Source: a virus. Taken from it: DNA of 47,110 bases. The notes beneath the pieces were generated by a model that was given only the letters and a program-made list of their open reading frames with translations, ran no database searches and was not told the DNA's origin. Below are positions 6,366-14,022 of the stretch, in pieces (positions within the stretch are counted from its first letter, which is position 1; every line of letters begins with the position of its first letter). The stretch spans positions 1-47,110 of the IMG/VR virus record IMGVR_UViG_3300045996_000642, one strand, 5' to 3'. The translations under genes and the position numbers were made by a program.

Positions 6366-6728
6366 ATGACAAATCGAGAAAAGTTAATTCAAATACAAGG
6401 TGCTTTGAATGCCGCTCAAAAGTATATTTCAGAATTACTCAATGAGCCGCCTCCAGCACAAACAAATACCGGGTCAAATGTTTCGGCCATGAGACCTAAT
6501 ACATCTGTCCAGTTTCCAACTGACCCGATAGCTAAAACCCTAGCTGATATGATTACCACAAAGCAGTTAGGCATGATACGTGCTTTGTCTCGTGAAATTG
6601 GAGTAGATGCTGACGATGAGTGTAGTAATGTGATGAATTGTCAGGTTACTGAACTTAGCAGACGTGCTGCTTCAGCTTTGATAGATCACCTTAAAGAGTC
6701 AAATCCTGAGCCTCGGATGGCTAGTTAA
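6366..6728 (+). CDS. Protein with small C-terminal helical domain
   Basis: 120 aa from ATG 6366; the open frame reaches back into the tRNA and is not used there. The N-terminus is helical (REKLIQIQGALNAAQKYISELL), followed by a Pro/Thr/Ser linker. The C-terminal 50 residues (TTKQLGMIRALSREIGVDADDE, then TELSRRAASALIDHLK) match a common module found at the ends of phage and plasmid DNA-metabolism proteins: T-x-K-Q-L-x-x-I, G-hydrophobic-D and S-x-x-AS-x-LID-x-L. The exact role is unknown; single-strand DNA or recombination work is possible. Confidence 0.55.
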   Translation: MTNREKLIQIQGALNAAQKYISELLNEPPPAQTNTGSNVSAMRPNTSVQFPTDPIAKTLADMITTKQLGMIRALSREIGVDADDECSNVMNCQVTELSRRAASALIDHLKESNPEPRMAS

Positions 6729-6760
6729 TTTAACATAGTCACGTATTGAGGATCTATATA
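6729..6760 (+). promoter_or_regulatory. Promoter-like block, copy 2
   Basis: 29 of 32 bases match 3655-3686. The block ends TATATA 18 bases before the ATG at 6778. It begins right after the previous stop codon, where a new transcript would be expected. Confidence 0.55.
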
Positions 6761-6777
6761 CATAGGTAAATAACCTT

Positions 6778-7080
6778 ATGATGGCTGTGTTAAGTGTAGT
6801 TGATGCTAAGCGAGAAAAAGTCCTTAGCAATGAAGATCTAGTTAAGCTTGAATATACAGATGACACGTTTCTTACAATGAGAAACGCTGATGACATAAAG
6901 CTTAAATGGGTTGCTATTGGAATGCCTGGATATGTTAAGTGTGTTTTTTTACAAAAGACAAAAAGCATAGCTTACATTAAACTTACAAACAAGTTTGTAC
7001 CTACTATACTTAATAAAGCATTCACAATCAAGAAAGGTGATTTCTACCTAAGTAGAGCTATCAATCCACCAAAAACTTAA
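6778..7080 (+). CDS. Protein of unknown function
   Basis: 100 aa; the second ATG at 6781 is an equally good start. Lys-rich with several short strands (LKWVAIGMPGYVKCVFLQKTKSIAYIKL). No family recognised. It has its own promoter-like block directly upstream. Confidence 0.5.
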   Translation: MMAVLSVVDAKREKVLSNEDLVKLEYTDDTFLTMRNADDIKLKWVAIGMPGYVKCVFLQKTKSIAYIKLTNKFVPTILNKAFTIKKGDFYLSRAINPPKT

Positions 7081-7093
7081 GGAGTCCACATGA

Positions 7094-7816
7094 ATGCCAA
7101 AACTAGAAATAGCTGACATAGCAAACCTTGTCAAGAACACTAACAAATTTGAAAGAATTAGTATAGTGTTAAAGTCTTCTAACGAGCTTGAAGATTTCTT
7201 GCTCACACTCTCTGAGTCATTTGATTTTACTGGCGATACTATCAACTTTATTGAGTCAATCATTAGAGATGAGCCAGCAGATCTTAATCATGACTTTCTA
7301 AAGCAAATCGCTAAAATTAAGGATAGCCGTGATGGTTTCCAAGCCTTACTCTTCTGTCTCAGACACTTTGGTTTCGAAAAAGCTGAAGAGTCTATGCAAC
7401 AGATATTTGAGTATAAGGTACAGCCATACCAACCCTTGATTGAGAAACTGCTTAGTTTCAGATTAGCGGGCAAGGGTAAACCAGTAAAGCTTAAAAAATC
7501 GAAAGAAGTTCAAGTAATTCATCGAGGTGAATTATCTGCACAACGTCTGTATGCACCAGTACTTACAGATTTGAAAGACATGCCACAAGCTTTAGCAATA
7601 TATGCTCCAGAAGGACCAAAGCTAAAGAGACTAATGAAAGTGATCGGCTATGGATTCACTGAATTACATGTACCTCGTGAGCCTGTGCAACTGGATACAT
7701 GGCCTGATATACCAAGAGGTCTCTACGTACAAAGTCTAAGAAAGATTAGACATGATCATCCTAACGTAGAAGTCAAAAAAGACGGTGTTCTACGTATAGT
7801 CAACATCTATCACTAG
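7094..7816 (+). CDS. Protein of unknown function, 240 aa
   Basis: SD AGGAGT lies 8 bases before ATG 7094; an ATG at 7090 is out of frame and closes quickly. The first 130 residues are helical (IADIANLVKNTNKFERISIVL, FLLTLSESFDF, GFQALLFCLRHFGF). The C-terminal part has strand-like stretches with Pro and a PEGPKLKRLMKVIGYGF segment. It resembles no family I can name. The stop abuts the next ATG. Confidence 0.55.
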   Translation: MPKLEIADIANLVKNTNKFERISIVLKSSNELEDFLLTLSESFDFTGDTINFIESIIRDEPADLNHDFLKQIAKIKDSRDGFQALLFCLRHFGFEKAEESMQQIFEYKVQPYQPLIEKLLSFRLAGKGKPVKLKKSKEVQVIHRGELSAQRLYAPVLTDLKDMPQALAIYAPEGPKLKRLMKVIGYGFTELHVPREPVQLDTWPDIPRGLYVQSLRKIRHDHPNVEVKKDGVLRIVNIYH

Positions 7817-8113
7817 ATGAGTTTATTTAACATGTATTGGCGAAAGTGTGGAAAGTCAGAAATGGCTTTCCAACTTCGTAAATGGGCTATGAAAAAAATA
7901 AATCGTTATGTTGAACAGTATTGGCTTGAACACTATACTCTACATGGACTTTGTTCATTATGTGGTAATAGTGGAAGAATCAAAGTTACATATAGAATTA
8001 GACGTTATGATGAAAAAGTAGAAAGGTCAGATTTCTGTATATGTCCAAATGGTCAGACTTTAAGATGGATGGATCAGCAGCAAAGGGAGGCTAATAATGG
8101 CGAAGTGGTGTGA
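7817..8113 (+). CDS. Zinc-ribbon-like phage protein
   Basis: 98 aa, starting directly after the previous stop. It carries LCSLCGNSG and, 20 residues later, FCICPNGQTLR; CxxC and CxC with a CPNGQ end is a pattern I know from many small phage proteins. It probably binds one zinc. Function unknown. Confidence 0.6.
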   Translation: MSLFNMYWRKCGKSEMAFQLRKWAMKKINRYVEQYWLEHYTLHGLCSLCGNSGRIKVTYRIRRYDEKVERSDFCICPNGQTLRWMDQQQREANNGEVV

Positions 8114-8390
8114 TGACATTAAGTGCTTACGTTGTGGCATACAGATCTATGGGGCTAGCGGTATGGATCCAGATGTACCTAAGCACAATGAACTTTGTAT
8201 ATGTTTTTCTTGTGGTTATATGCAAGCTTTCAAGGCTGACTGCTTTGATAAAGTAGAACTTGTAGAATTAAGTACACAAGACAAGATTGATGCTAAATCA
8301 ACTTTAACAGAATATCAGCGTGGTGTTCTTGATACTTTAGAGTTCTGGTGGCAAGATAAGACCAAGTCTATCATAAATGATCACAATTGA
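8097..8390 (+). CDS. Zinc-binding small protein
   Basis: 97 aa; SD AGGGAGG overlaps the end of the preceding gene. KCLRCGIQIYG and CICFSCGYMQAF give two CxxC knuckles. Last rightward gene before the convergent junction. Confidence 0.55.
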   Translation: MAKWCDDIKCLRCGIQIYGASGMDPDVPKHNELCICFSCGYMQAFKADCFDKVELVELSTQDKIDAKSTLTEYQRGVLDTLEFWWQDKTKSIINDHN

Positions 8391-8539
8391 CAAATCATTG
8401 ATTCTAAATGGTTTAACCGTCATCACCCGTCATTACTCTGTAAAACTTTATTAATTCCACGATGGGTTCATCGTATGATCTTTGACGCAACGCATCCTGC
8501 GATCACAGAGTAATCACCTTGGGACACGAAAATCATCAA

Positions 8540-8575
8540 CAAACAAAGAAAGGCGCTCGAGGTGTTCCGAGCGCC
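8540..8575 (-). terminator. Terminator of the leftward operon
   Basis: GGCGCTCG at 8552-8559 pairs perfectly with CGAGCGCC at 8568-8575. On the minus strand the stem is followed by TTTCTTTGTTTG, fitting a Rho-independent terminator 90 bases beyond the last leftward gene. Confidence 0.6.
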
Positions 8576-8598
8576 TTCCGAGCAACTTGCGTCGCTCT

Positions 8599-8640
8599 TT
8601 GCTGAGGTAGGAGTCACCGAACCTCAGCAATCTTATTGTA
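8599..8640. terminator. Hairpin, possible terminator
   Basis: TTGCTGAGGT (8599-8608) pairs perfectly with ACCTCAGCAA (8621-8630), followed by TCTTATT on the plus strand. The loop contains AGGAGTCAC, the same word used as the ribosome-binding cassette of the leftward genes, here in plus orientation. Confidence 0.45.
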
Positions 8641-8664
8641 TATCAAGCAGATTTTACTTAACAC

Positions 8665-8895
8665 CTAGAAGTTTAACTTATGCTCCGCATACATTTTGGC
8701 TGGCATGACTCCTGCATTCATTATGTCAGCTCCATACTCTGATACTACGATCTCAATTATAGTATTCATTCTGGTCTTGTCTGTAACCTTATGATTACAT
8801 ACACATTGTAGATCGTAGTTCGAAAAACTTCTAAGTAACTCAATGAACTCCTTTGCTGCTTCTTTTTCTTCCCTTGTGTACGTTCTTTTGGCCAT
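8665..8895 (-). CDS. Small helical protein of unknown function
   Basis: 76 aa; starts MAKRTYTREEKEAAKEFIELLRSF. One CVC and a final YAEHKLNF. Last gene of the leftward operon. No family recognised. Confidence 0.5.
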   Translation of the reverse strand: MAKRTYTREEKEAAKEFIELLRSFSNYDLQCVCNHKVTDKTRMNTIIEIVVSEYGADIMNAGVMPAKMYAEHKLNF

Positions 8896-8896
8896 A

Positions 8897-9091
8897 CTAT
8901 ATACTCACTATGTAAGCTCTGATGCTTGCCATGTCATCTTGAATCCGCTCCCACAGTCCTTGAATGTGCTCTGTTTGCTCATTGGTTTGAGTATCGTCTT
9001 TAGAGTAATGATTTTGTAAGTCTTCAACTACATGATTGATCTGAGTTGAAGCTAACTCCATCTTGTACTCCAAACCTAGCTTATTGATCAT
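8897..9091 (-). CDS. Small coiled-coil-like protein
   Basis: 64 aa, almost entirely helical by composition (INHVVEDLQNHYSK, HIQGLWERIQDDMASIRAY). GGGAGAA precedes the ATG. Unknown function. Confidence 0.5.
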   Translation of the reverse strand: MINKLGLEYKMELASTQINHVVEDLQNHYSKDDTQTNEQTEHIQGLWERIQDDMASIRAYIVSI

Positions 9092-9093
9092 AC

Positions 9094-10200
9094 TTATTCT
9101 CCCATTACTTTGTAAGAGTTAAGAATGCTTAGTGTTTTATCAAGCCTAGTTCTAAGAACTTGTTGAAACTTCAAGCCTTCCTCAACTGTGTTTAGTTTCA
9201 GTCTACGTAACTCTTGATCAATGACTTTACGATAATTATGTATCGTGGCATCAGAGACTCTTAAGAGCTTTGATATTGCATACTGATTTGGTTTGGCCGC
9301 ATCAAAGTATGTGTACCATAGTACATTCAACATCAGCTTTTCTTTGTCGATCTTACTTCTTACATTTTCTTTAAGATTGGCAAATAGTAGATCAACTTTG
9401 GCATTGAGTGTAGACTCAAAGTCTTTCTCAATGTATAACTGCTCAGGATTTAATCGAGTATCTTCTAACTCGAAAGCTTCTTCGTCCTCGTTCTCTTTGC
9501 TTCGATAGTCACTAATATGGAGTATACTAATGTCCATAATTGGCAACTTGCTAAGAACAGCAGCTCTTAACTGCTTAATGCTTAATGCATTATCAACAGT
9601 GTCTAAGATCTTAGCTATCAAAGCTTCAAGTTCCTTGTTACTGATAATGATTTGAGTATCACCAGTAGCTCCAGTATACCTAAGATCACGTTTCACTGAC
9701 CTGACACTAGATATTGCTTCGTGTAGATACTCATCAGTAACAGTACCCAATTGCTTCGGATAGTATTCTTCCCAAGCTTTGAGACCGTACATTTTACTAC
9801 CATGTCTAAGGTTCTTGGTAGTATCGTATCTTTTGAAGCGATCTGATGTTTTCAGTATTTGTGAGATCCGGCGGCTAATTCTAAATGACTCTGGAAATCT
9901 TGACCTGATTTGCTTATTTAGCATGTTTGTTAACTCGATCTGAGTGATCTCCATTTCGACTTCAACGTCACTCATCTCGTTTGCTAGATAATAATTAAAC
10001 CGGTCTTTGGCCAGAAGAACAGTAAACAGTTCCTGAGTAAGATCAGTATAGAAGTCATACTTACCTTGTTGGTAGACTCCATTGCGTTTAGCATCGAGTC
10101 TTGCTAATTTGTGCTTAGAAACTATTCGGTGAAGTTCTGACCAGATTTTCTCTACGTCATTAGACGAAAGTATATCGTTCCACTTACCAATGTGATACAT
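9094..10200 (-). CDS. Large helical protein with HTH, sigma-factor-like
   Basis: 368 aa, with the AGGAGTCAC cassette before ATG 10200. Residues 45-150 (DLTQELFTVLLAKDRFNYYL, then ITQIELTNMLNKQIRSRFPESFRISRRI) recall the region-2-like helices of unusual sigma-70 relatives. Near the C-terminus, NQYAISKLLRVSDATIHNYRKVIDQ is a good helix-turn-helix in the place of region 4. The middle is acidic (ENEDEEAFELEDT). It may be a transcription factor or sigma-like regulator of phage genes. No family is assigned, and the resemblance is by eye. Confidence 0.45.
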   Translation of the reverse strand: MYHIGKWNDILSSNDVEKIWSELHRIVSKHKLARLDAKRNGVYQQGKYDFYTDLTQELFTVLLAKDRFNYYLANEMSDVEVEMEITQIELTNMLNKQIRSRFPESFRISRRISQILKTSDRFKRYDTTKNLRHGSKMYGLKAWEEYYPKQLGTVTDEYLHEAISSVRSVKRDLRYTGATGDTQIIISNKELEALIAKILDTVDNALSIKQLRAAVLSKLPIMDISILHISDYRSKENEDEEAFELEDTRLNPEQLYIEKDFESTLNAKVDLLFANLKENVRSKIDKEKLMLNVLWYTYFDAAKPNQYAISKLLRVSDATIHNYRKVIDQELRRLKLNTVEEGLKFQQVLRTRLDKTLSILNSYKVMGE

Positions 10201-10223
10201 TTGTGACTCCTTTTGTATCTTTG

Positions 10224-10427
10224 TTAAGCTAGATATGGCTCCTTAGCCATCTCTTTTAGTACAGGGTCTATCTTACCTCTAGCCTCACCACGCTCTATGT
10301 CAGCTATTTTAGAGAACTGACAAGCTGAGCAAGATTGACAATTCTTGCGAACTGGGTAAGCATAGCTTTCGCAATCACATTGATCTCCACATTTGCGACA
10401 CTTGTGATTTCCACTGATTTTGTCCAT
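10224..10427 (-). CDS. Zinc-finger-like small protein
   Basis: 67 aa from ATG 10427, chosen because AAGGAGTCACA lies directly before it; the frame is open further upstream. CRKCGDQCDC and CQSCSACQF give two cysteine clusters. Unknown function. First gene after a strong leftward promoter. Confidence 0.6.
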   Translation of the reverse strand: MDKISGNHKCRKCGDQCDCESYAYPVRKNCQSCSACQFSKIADIERGEARGKIDPVLKEMAKEPYLA

Positions 10428-10471
10428 TGTGACTCCTTGTGTTTCAAGTTTATCTTTTCTCACCTAGATCT

Positions 10472-10500
10472 ATTATATCACAAGTTAAATAGACTGTAAA
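10472..10500 (-). promoter_or_regulatory. Sigma70-type promoter, leftward
   Basis: On the minus strand TTTACA (10500-10495), a 17-base spacer and TATAAT (10477-10472), then AGATCTAG. It drives the gene at 10427 and the 9094-10200 gene beyond. Confidence 0.75.
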
Positions 10501-10540
10501 ATAAGTGGTTCATTTTTGTGAATACTTTGAAAAATAAGCA

Positions 10541-10711
10541 CTATGCCTCTTTAACTTTATCTTTAGGTACAGATCTTATACTATACGTAAAAGTTAATGA
10601 GTCTTCATTCTGATAGCAATAGCAGATCTGCACATTAGTTCTGTCTTCTCCTATTACTATGCCATCTTCTACTTCGCCTTCAACTACAACAACATCACCA
10701 AAGCTAAACAT
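10541..10711 (-). CDS. Small protein of unknown function
   Basis: 56 aa from ATG 10711, preceded by AAGGAGAATCAC, a variant of the common cassette. MFSFGDVVVVEGEVEDGIVIG looks like a small beta-barrel (SH3- or KOW-like) with conserved Gly turns. Function unknown. Confidence 0.5.
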   Translation of the reverse strand: MFSFGDVVVVEGEVEDGIVIGEDRTNVQICYCYQNEDSLTFTYSIRSVPKDKVKEA

Positions 10712-10729
10712 GTGATTCTCCTTAAAGTA

Positions 10730-10760
10730 GAAAAGGTATGCCAATTTTCACTGGCATACC
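10730..10760 (-). terminator. Rho-independent terminator, leftward
   Basis: GGTATGCCA (10735-10743) pairs with TGGCATACC (10752-10760), followed on the minus strand by TTTTCT. It closes the transcript of the paralogue at 10786-11280, but lies so close to the next gene that readthrough may set its level. Confidence 0.7.
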
Positions 10761-10785
10761 CTTACGATCGTATTGTGAACTAGTC

Positions 10786-11280
10786 TTAGGCGACTTCAGC
10801 GCCGGGATCATCGGCTGTACCAGCATCAGCGGTGGCTGCGGCGGCTTTACCCTTGCCACCTTTCTTTCCACCCTTGAAGTTAGTGCCTTCAGGTGCTCCA
10901 GTCGCTGCTGCGGCCGTGTCACCTTCAGCTTTTGCAGCCTTTTCCTTCTTGGGCTTGGGCTCTGCTTTAGGCTTAACATACTCGACATATTCGGTTGAAT
11001 TGTCGAGAAAACTGTGATCGCGTACGTAATACGCTTGTGGCTCTTCACCCTCTGCTTTTGCAGGAAGAACAAAAGCGACGTATTCGCTGCGTTCCTTGTT
11101 ACGGCCGACTACGACCTTGCTACCTGCGATCTCGATCTCTTTCTTGTCCGGATTCTCCTCAGCCATGAAGTGCTTGGGTATCGAGTTACCTTTAGCTTTC
11201 TCGACGTAATACGTCTTGATACCTTCTGCTTTCGGATCTGCTGCCAGCTTGGCGGCATCATCTTTAGAAACAAGTCTCAT
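10786..11280 (-). CDS. Paralogue 1 of a three-member phage family
   Basis: 164 aa from ATG 11280, with CAGGAGAT upstream; a longer frame to 11334 has no ribosome site. Residues 25-100 share with 18340-18717 and 19389-19766 the pattern YxVEKxKxN-x-x-P+HF, an acidic/basic segment, I-x-G-x-x-V-x-x-NR-x-R-x-x-YV-x-F and the signature YYVRDHxFxD. The C-terminal 60 residues are low-complexity Lys/Ala/Gly (KPKKEKAAKAEGD, GGKKGGKGKAAAA), like a disordered nucleic-acid-binding tail. GC-rich codons in the tail differ from the neighbours. Function unknown. Confidence 0.65.
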   Translation of the reverse strand: MRLVSKDDAAKLAADPKAEGIKTYYVEKAKGNSIPKHFMAEENPDKKEIEIAGSKVVVGRNKERSEYVAFVLPAKAEGEEPQAYYVRDHSFLDNSTEYVEYVKPKAEPKPKKEKAAKAEGDTAAAATGAPEGTNFKGGKKGGKGKAAAATADAGTADDPGAEVA

Positions 11281-11362
11281 TACTAGTAATCTCCTGACAT
11301 AATCATGTGATGGGTCTGCTAGACTTGTCATCATCAGAGAATGAGTAGTCAGCTCACTCTTA

Positions 11363-11560
11363 CTACCGTATTGCTACGGTAGTTTCGACGATAGCATACC
11401 GTTGTTCTCTACCTGTCATCGTATTAACTGCTTCACGACCAGTTGGCTGGATTAGCTTATCGCAGTTCATGCAAGCCTTCACTGGCTCAAAAGGATCCTC
11501 ATCGTAGTCCAGGTACACATCAGGCTCTGGACATTTGCAATAACCAAACTTGTTACACAT
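11363..11560 (-). CDS. Zinc-binding small protein
   Basis: 65 aa, SD AGGAGG before ATG. CNKFGYCKCPEP and ACMNCDKLI supply the cysteines. Unknown function. A CTACCGT/ACGGTAG hairpin overlaps its last codons. Confidence 0.5.
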   Translation of the reverse strand: MCNKFGYCKCPEPDVYLDYDEDPFEPVKACMNCDKLIQPTGREAVNTMTGREQRYAIVETTVAIR

Positions 11561-11645
11561 TTTTCTTACCTCCTGTATTTGTATATATCCTTAACAATGA
11601 TACATCTTAAAAAGTATTACCACATCTTTTTCAGATTGTACACAT

Positions 11646-11825
11646 TTATTTTCGCTTAACTTCTTCGACCTCATTCACTAAGATTCCAATGATAGTATCG
11701 TCGTTATAGGTACGTTCTTCACTCATCATGTTATGTACGTCATTCTCAGTGAGTGGTACAGGGCCATCACCATCAATGTCATTATCAACGTGAACTGTGA
11801 GTTTAACCTCGAATGTTTGAATCAT
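11646..11825 (-). CDS. Small protein of unknown function
   Basis: 59 aa from ATG 11825 with GAGGA upstream. The longer frame to 11903 would start at TTG and run through an inverted repeat, so it is not used. MIQTFEVKLTVHVDND is a beta-strand start; the rest is acidic. Confidence 0.5.
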   Translation of the reverse strand: MIQTFEVKLTVHVDNDIDGDGPVPLTENDVHNMMSEERTYNDDTIIGILVNEVEEVKRK

Positions 11826-11847
11826 AATAAAGTCCTCTTTTGCGAAT

Positions 11848-11919
11848 ACTCTGTGATCTCTGTCGATCTCCAGTTGATTCCACGATGGTATATATGGATC
11901 CAAATGTAGATCGACAGAG
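11848..11919. repeat. Leader dyad carrying the inverted 21-bp repeat
   Basis: CTCTGTCGATCT (11858-11869) pairs perfectly with AGATCGACAGAG (11908-11919). The first arm is part of the 21-bp copy (11848-11868) that matches 36-56 inverted. The dyad sits between two leftward genes, in the leader of the one at 11825. No U-tract, so it is not a simple terminator. Confidence 0.6.
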
Positions 11920-11927
11920 TTTCATGT

Positions 11928-12140
11928 TTAGCTCAACTCACTTAGCATTGCTTTAGCAATCTCAGGACTATTGACAATGCGCACGCGTAACTCGTGGCAA
12001 TTATCACATTCCTTAGTGCCAGTCATGCTAGTTTCTTGACCACACCATTTACATGAAACAGTGCTATCCTCATCTAACTGCTTAACGTATGGCCAGTGTT
12101 TAGAACCGACCAGCTTCACCTTTTTCTTTTCTTCTGACAT
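11928..12140 (-). CDS. Zinc-ribbon small protein
   Basis: 70 aa. CKWCGQETSMTGTKECDNCHEL is a clean CxxC...CxxC ribbon. N-terminus Lys-rich (MSEEKKKVKLVG). Starts one base after the 12142 gene's stop codon. Unknown function. Confidence 0.6.
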   Translation of the reverse strand: MSEEKKKVKLVGSKHWPYVKQLDEDSTVSCKWCGQETSMTGTKECDNCHELRVRIVNSPEIAKAMLSELS

Positions 12141-12141
12141 A

Positions 12142-13254
12142 TTAGTCTAAGACCACATAGTCTGTACTCAAAGCTACACGCTCTGTATCATTGCTTAACA
12201 GAGCAAATGCTTTCTGAAACTGCATATCAGCTCTAAAGCTCGTAATAGCTGGAGTAGCCTGATTGTTACTGATGCGAAGATAACCCTTGCCACGCCAAGG
12301 TGTCACGTGATCACGAGTATACTTCATCGGTATTGAGCGATAATACAATGAAGTATTAACGATGTCCTTAGGTACTCCAGGGACTGGCGGTACGAACTTA
12401 AGGTCGATAAACTTATTACTCCATTCGTCAATATCGCCTCTAGCCCCAAGGTGATAGCGAACCAAAGCGCCACCAAAGTACTCAGCCAATCTGCCGATGT
12501 AGTATCTGTTACCCTCATTTGGGTAAAGTGTTTCGTATCGCTTAAGGTAGTATTCACTCTGTTCACGTGGTATTGTACCTCTCCAACCAATGTCTAAAAG
12601 TGATTCACGTGCTTCAACTGAGATGTTTTCTTCACCTTTTAAGTACATCTCTTCCATGTACTTATATAATACATCACTGAAGCGTTTTGCATGAATGTAA
12701 TAGTCTTCTTCATCACCATACTTAGCAGTTAACATGTCACTCTCTTTAACAGGTGTGATGAAGTCAGACATACCAGTGATCCTAACCAACTTACTCAATT
12801 CTTCTGAGTATTGGTCAATTAGTGCATCAACTGGATATTTGGAAGTGATGCGAAACATGAACTTAGCGTTCGTGTCTTCAATACGTATGCGAATCTGCAG
12901 ACCAGGTTCGTAGTACATCTTGACACGATCATTCAAGCACTCCAATGTTTTCAGAGTGGCAAGTTCTGCGATGTCTATTGGCTCGTGAAAATTTGCTTTC
13001 ACTCCACCAAATGGGACTAAGACTGCTATAGGTTCGTTACGATCAATGTAGTGTTTGATCACGGCTCGTATAGCGACGAGGCTTTCTGGGTTCGGCTTAG
13101 GTCCAAATCTGACCTGGCCGGTGCCGATTAACTCATTAGCAATAGCATCCAGTTGAGCGTCAGCTGTTCTAGCTGAACTGTATGGAAACTGCTGGTAGAA
13201 GAATGAGTTAAGTACGCTTGCATAAGGATCGTTGCCCTCAATTGTGATGTGCAC
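12142..13254 (-). CDS. 370-aa protein, possibly isocyanide-synthase-like
   Basis: The start is taken as GTG 13254 because a perfect AAGGAGG lies just before it; the ATG at 13284 has no such site. Residues about 75-135 read NEPIAVLVPFGGVKANF, DIAELATLKTLECLNDRVKMYYEPG and IRIRIED. This loosely follows the PvcA/Dit1 isocyanide synthase pattern: a hydrophobic strand ending PFxxK, DxAE-x-x-x-L-x-x-L, YxPG and I-x-x-D. A C-terminal VTPWRGKGYL recalls that family's TPWH. Key residues are not all present, so function may have changed. It is the largest enzyme-like gene of the leftward operon. Treat the family as a hint only. Confidence 0.4.
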   Translation of the reverse strand: MHITIEGNDPYASVLNSFFYQQFPYSSARTADAQLDAIANELIGTGQVRFGPKPNPESLVAIRAVIKHYIDRNEPIAVLVPFGGVKANFHEPIDIAELATLKTLECLNDRVKMYYEPGLQIRIRIEDTNAKFMFRITSKYPVDALIDQYSEELSKLVRITGMSDFITPVKESDMLTAKYGDEEDYYIHAKRFSDVLYKYMEEMYLKGEENISVEARESLLDIGWRGTIPREQSEYYLKRYETLYPNEGNRYYIGRLAEYFGGALVRYHLGARGDIDEWSNKFIDLKFVPPVPGVPKDIVNTSLYYRSIPMKYTRDHVTPWRGKGYLRISNNQATPAITSFRADMQFQKAFALLSNDTERVALSTDYVVLD

Positions 13255-13519
13255 TAGAGCTTTCCTCCTTACTTGGTGTATCATATAACTTTCCTTTAGT
13301 ACCCTCGATCTTGTGAAGCATACCGAGGGCTTCTAGTTGATTGCCGAAGCACAAGGCAACGATCGCATCTACTAAGTTCTTAAGAGTAGTAGATGTGATT
13401 CTGTATGTCCTAGCGCCATTGTCGTAAGTGAGCAGATCAACCTTGTAATAGGTCGGGTCTAGCTCAACTATGTCATGTGGACTATATTCTAAGTCCATGT
13501 TTATACTGAAAATGTGCAT
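13238..13519 (-). CDS. Small protein of unknown function
   Basis: 93 aa from ATG 13519, preceded by TTAGGAGTCAC. MHIFSINMDLEYSPHDIVELDP is strand-rich; the end is Ser/Lys/Glu-rich. It overlaps the 12142-13254 gene by 17 bases, so the two are probably translationally coupled. Confidence 0.55.
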   Translation of the reverse strand: MHIFSINMDLEYSPHDIVELDPTYYKVDLLTYDNGARTYRITSTTLKNLVDAIVALCFGNQLEALGMLHKIEGTKGKLYDTPSKEESSSAHHN

Positions 13520-13526
13520 GTGACTC

Positions 13527-13775
13527 CTAATACTGCTGCTCATTCTTATATGGGCAGAAAGACGATGTGCCACCACAGGTCGGGCACTCTGACGGTCTAG
13601 TTGGTTTGTCTGGTAGCTGAGATATGTGACCTCGCTCGAATGAATCGACTCCAACTCCGTCGTCTTCATTCACAAACTTTTCAGCAACATAGTCCGAAAC
13701 TCGCTCTTTTGTCCACTGGCCGTTGGTGTCAGTGTCAAAGCCAATTTTGAAACTTACAATGAACTCTTGCTTCAT
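13527..13775 (-). CDS. Small protein with C-terminal zinc motif
   Basis: 82 aa, AGGAGTCACT before ATG. N-terminal strand MKQEFIVSFKIGFD; ECPTCGGTSSFCPYKN near the C-terminus gives CxxC plus one more Cys. Unknown function. Confidence 0.55.
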   Translation of the reverse strand: MKQEFIVSFKIGFDTDTNGQWTKERVSDYVAEKFVNEDDGVGVDSFERGHISQLPDKPTRPSECPTCGGTSSFCPYKNEQQY

Positions 13776-13783
13776 AGTGACTC

Positions 13784-14014
13784 CTACTGTTTTAGCTTGA
13801 ACTCAGCGATCTTGTTCTGTAACATTTCGATGTCACCTCGCATTGCAAATGCTAAGTGATGTATCGAACCTACTTCACATTCCATAGCAGGAAAGTCCTG
13901 CTCTTCTTCCATGTGAGTCTCTTCGATCTCACGTACCTCAGCACATAGGTCTTCGATCTTGCCAATGTGCTCTTGCAGTTCTTTGATCTTCTGTTCTGCA
14001 GTTTCTAAGTTCAC
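13784..14014 (-). CDS. Small coiled-coil protein
   Basis: 76 aa from a GTG start directly after AGGAGTCACT. Heptad-like Leu/Ile spacing (AEQKIKELQEHIGKIEDLCAE and DIEMLQNKIAEFKLK) predicts a coiled-coil hairpin. Unknown function. Confidence 0.55.
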   Translation of the reverse strand: MNLETAEQKIKELQEHIGKIEDLCAEVREIEETHMEEEQDFPAMECEVGSIHHLAFAMRGDIEMLQNKIAEFKLKQ

Positions 14015-14022
14015 AGTGACTC

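Larger units (their letters stand above)
8391..8664. other. Convergent junction with several hairpins
   Basis: No gene. A 10-bp inverted repeat, ATTACTCTGT at 8432-8441 with ACAGAGTAAT at 8505-8514, encloses a small CGATG-GGTT-CATCG hairpin. Two terminator-like hairpins follow and are listed separately. Confidence 0.6.
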
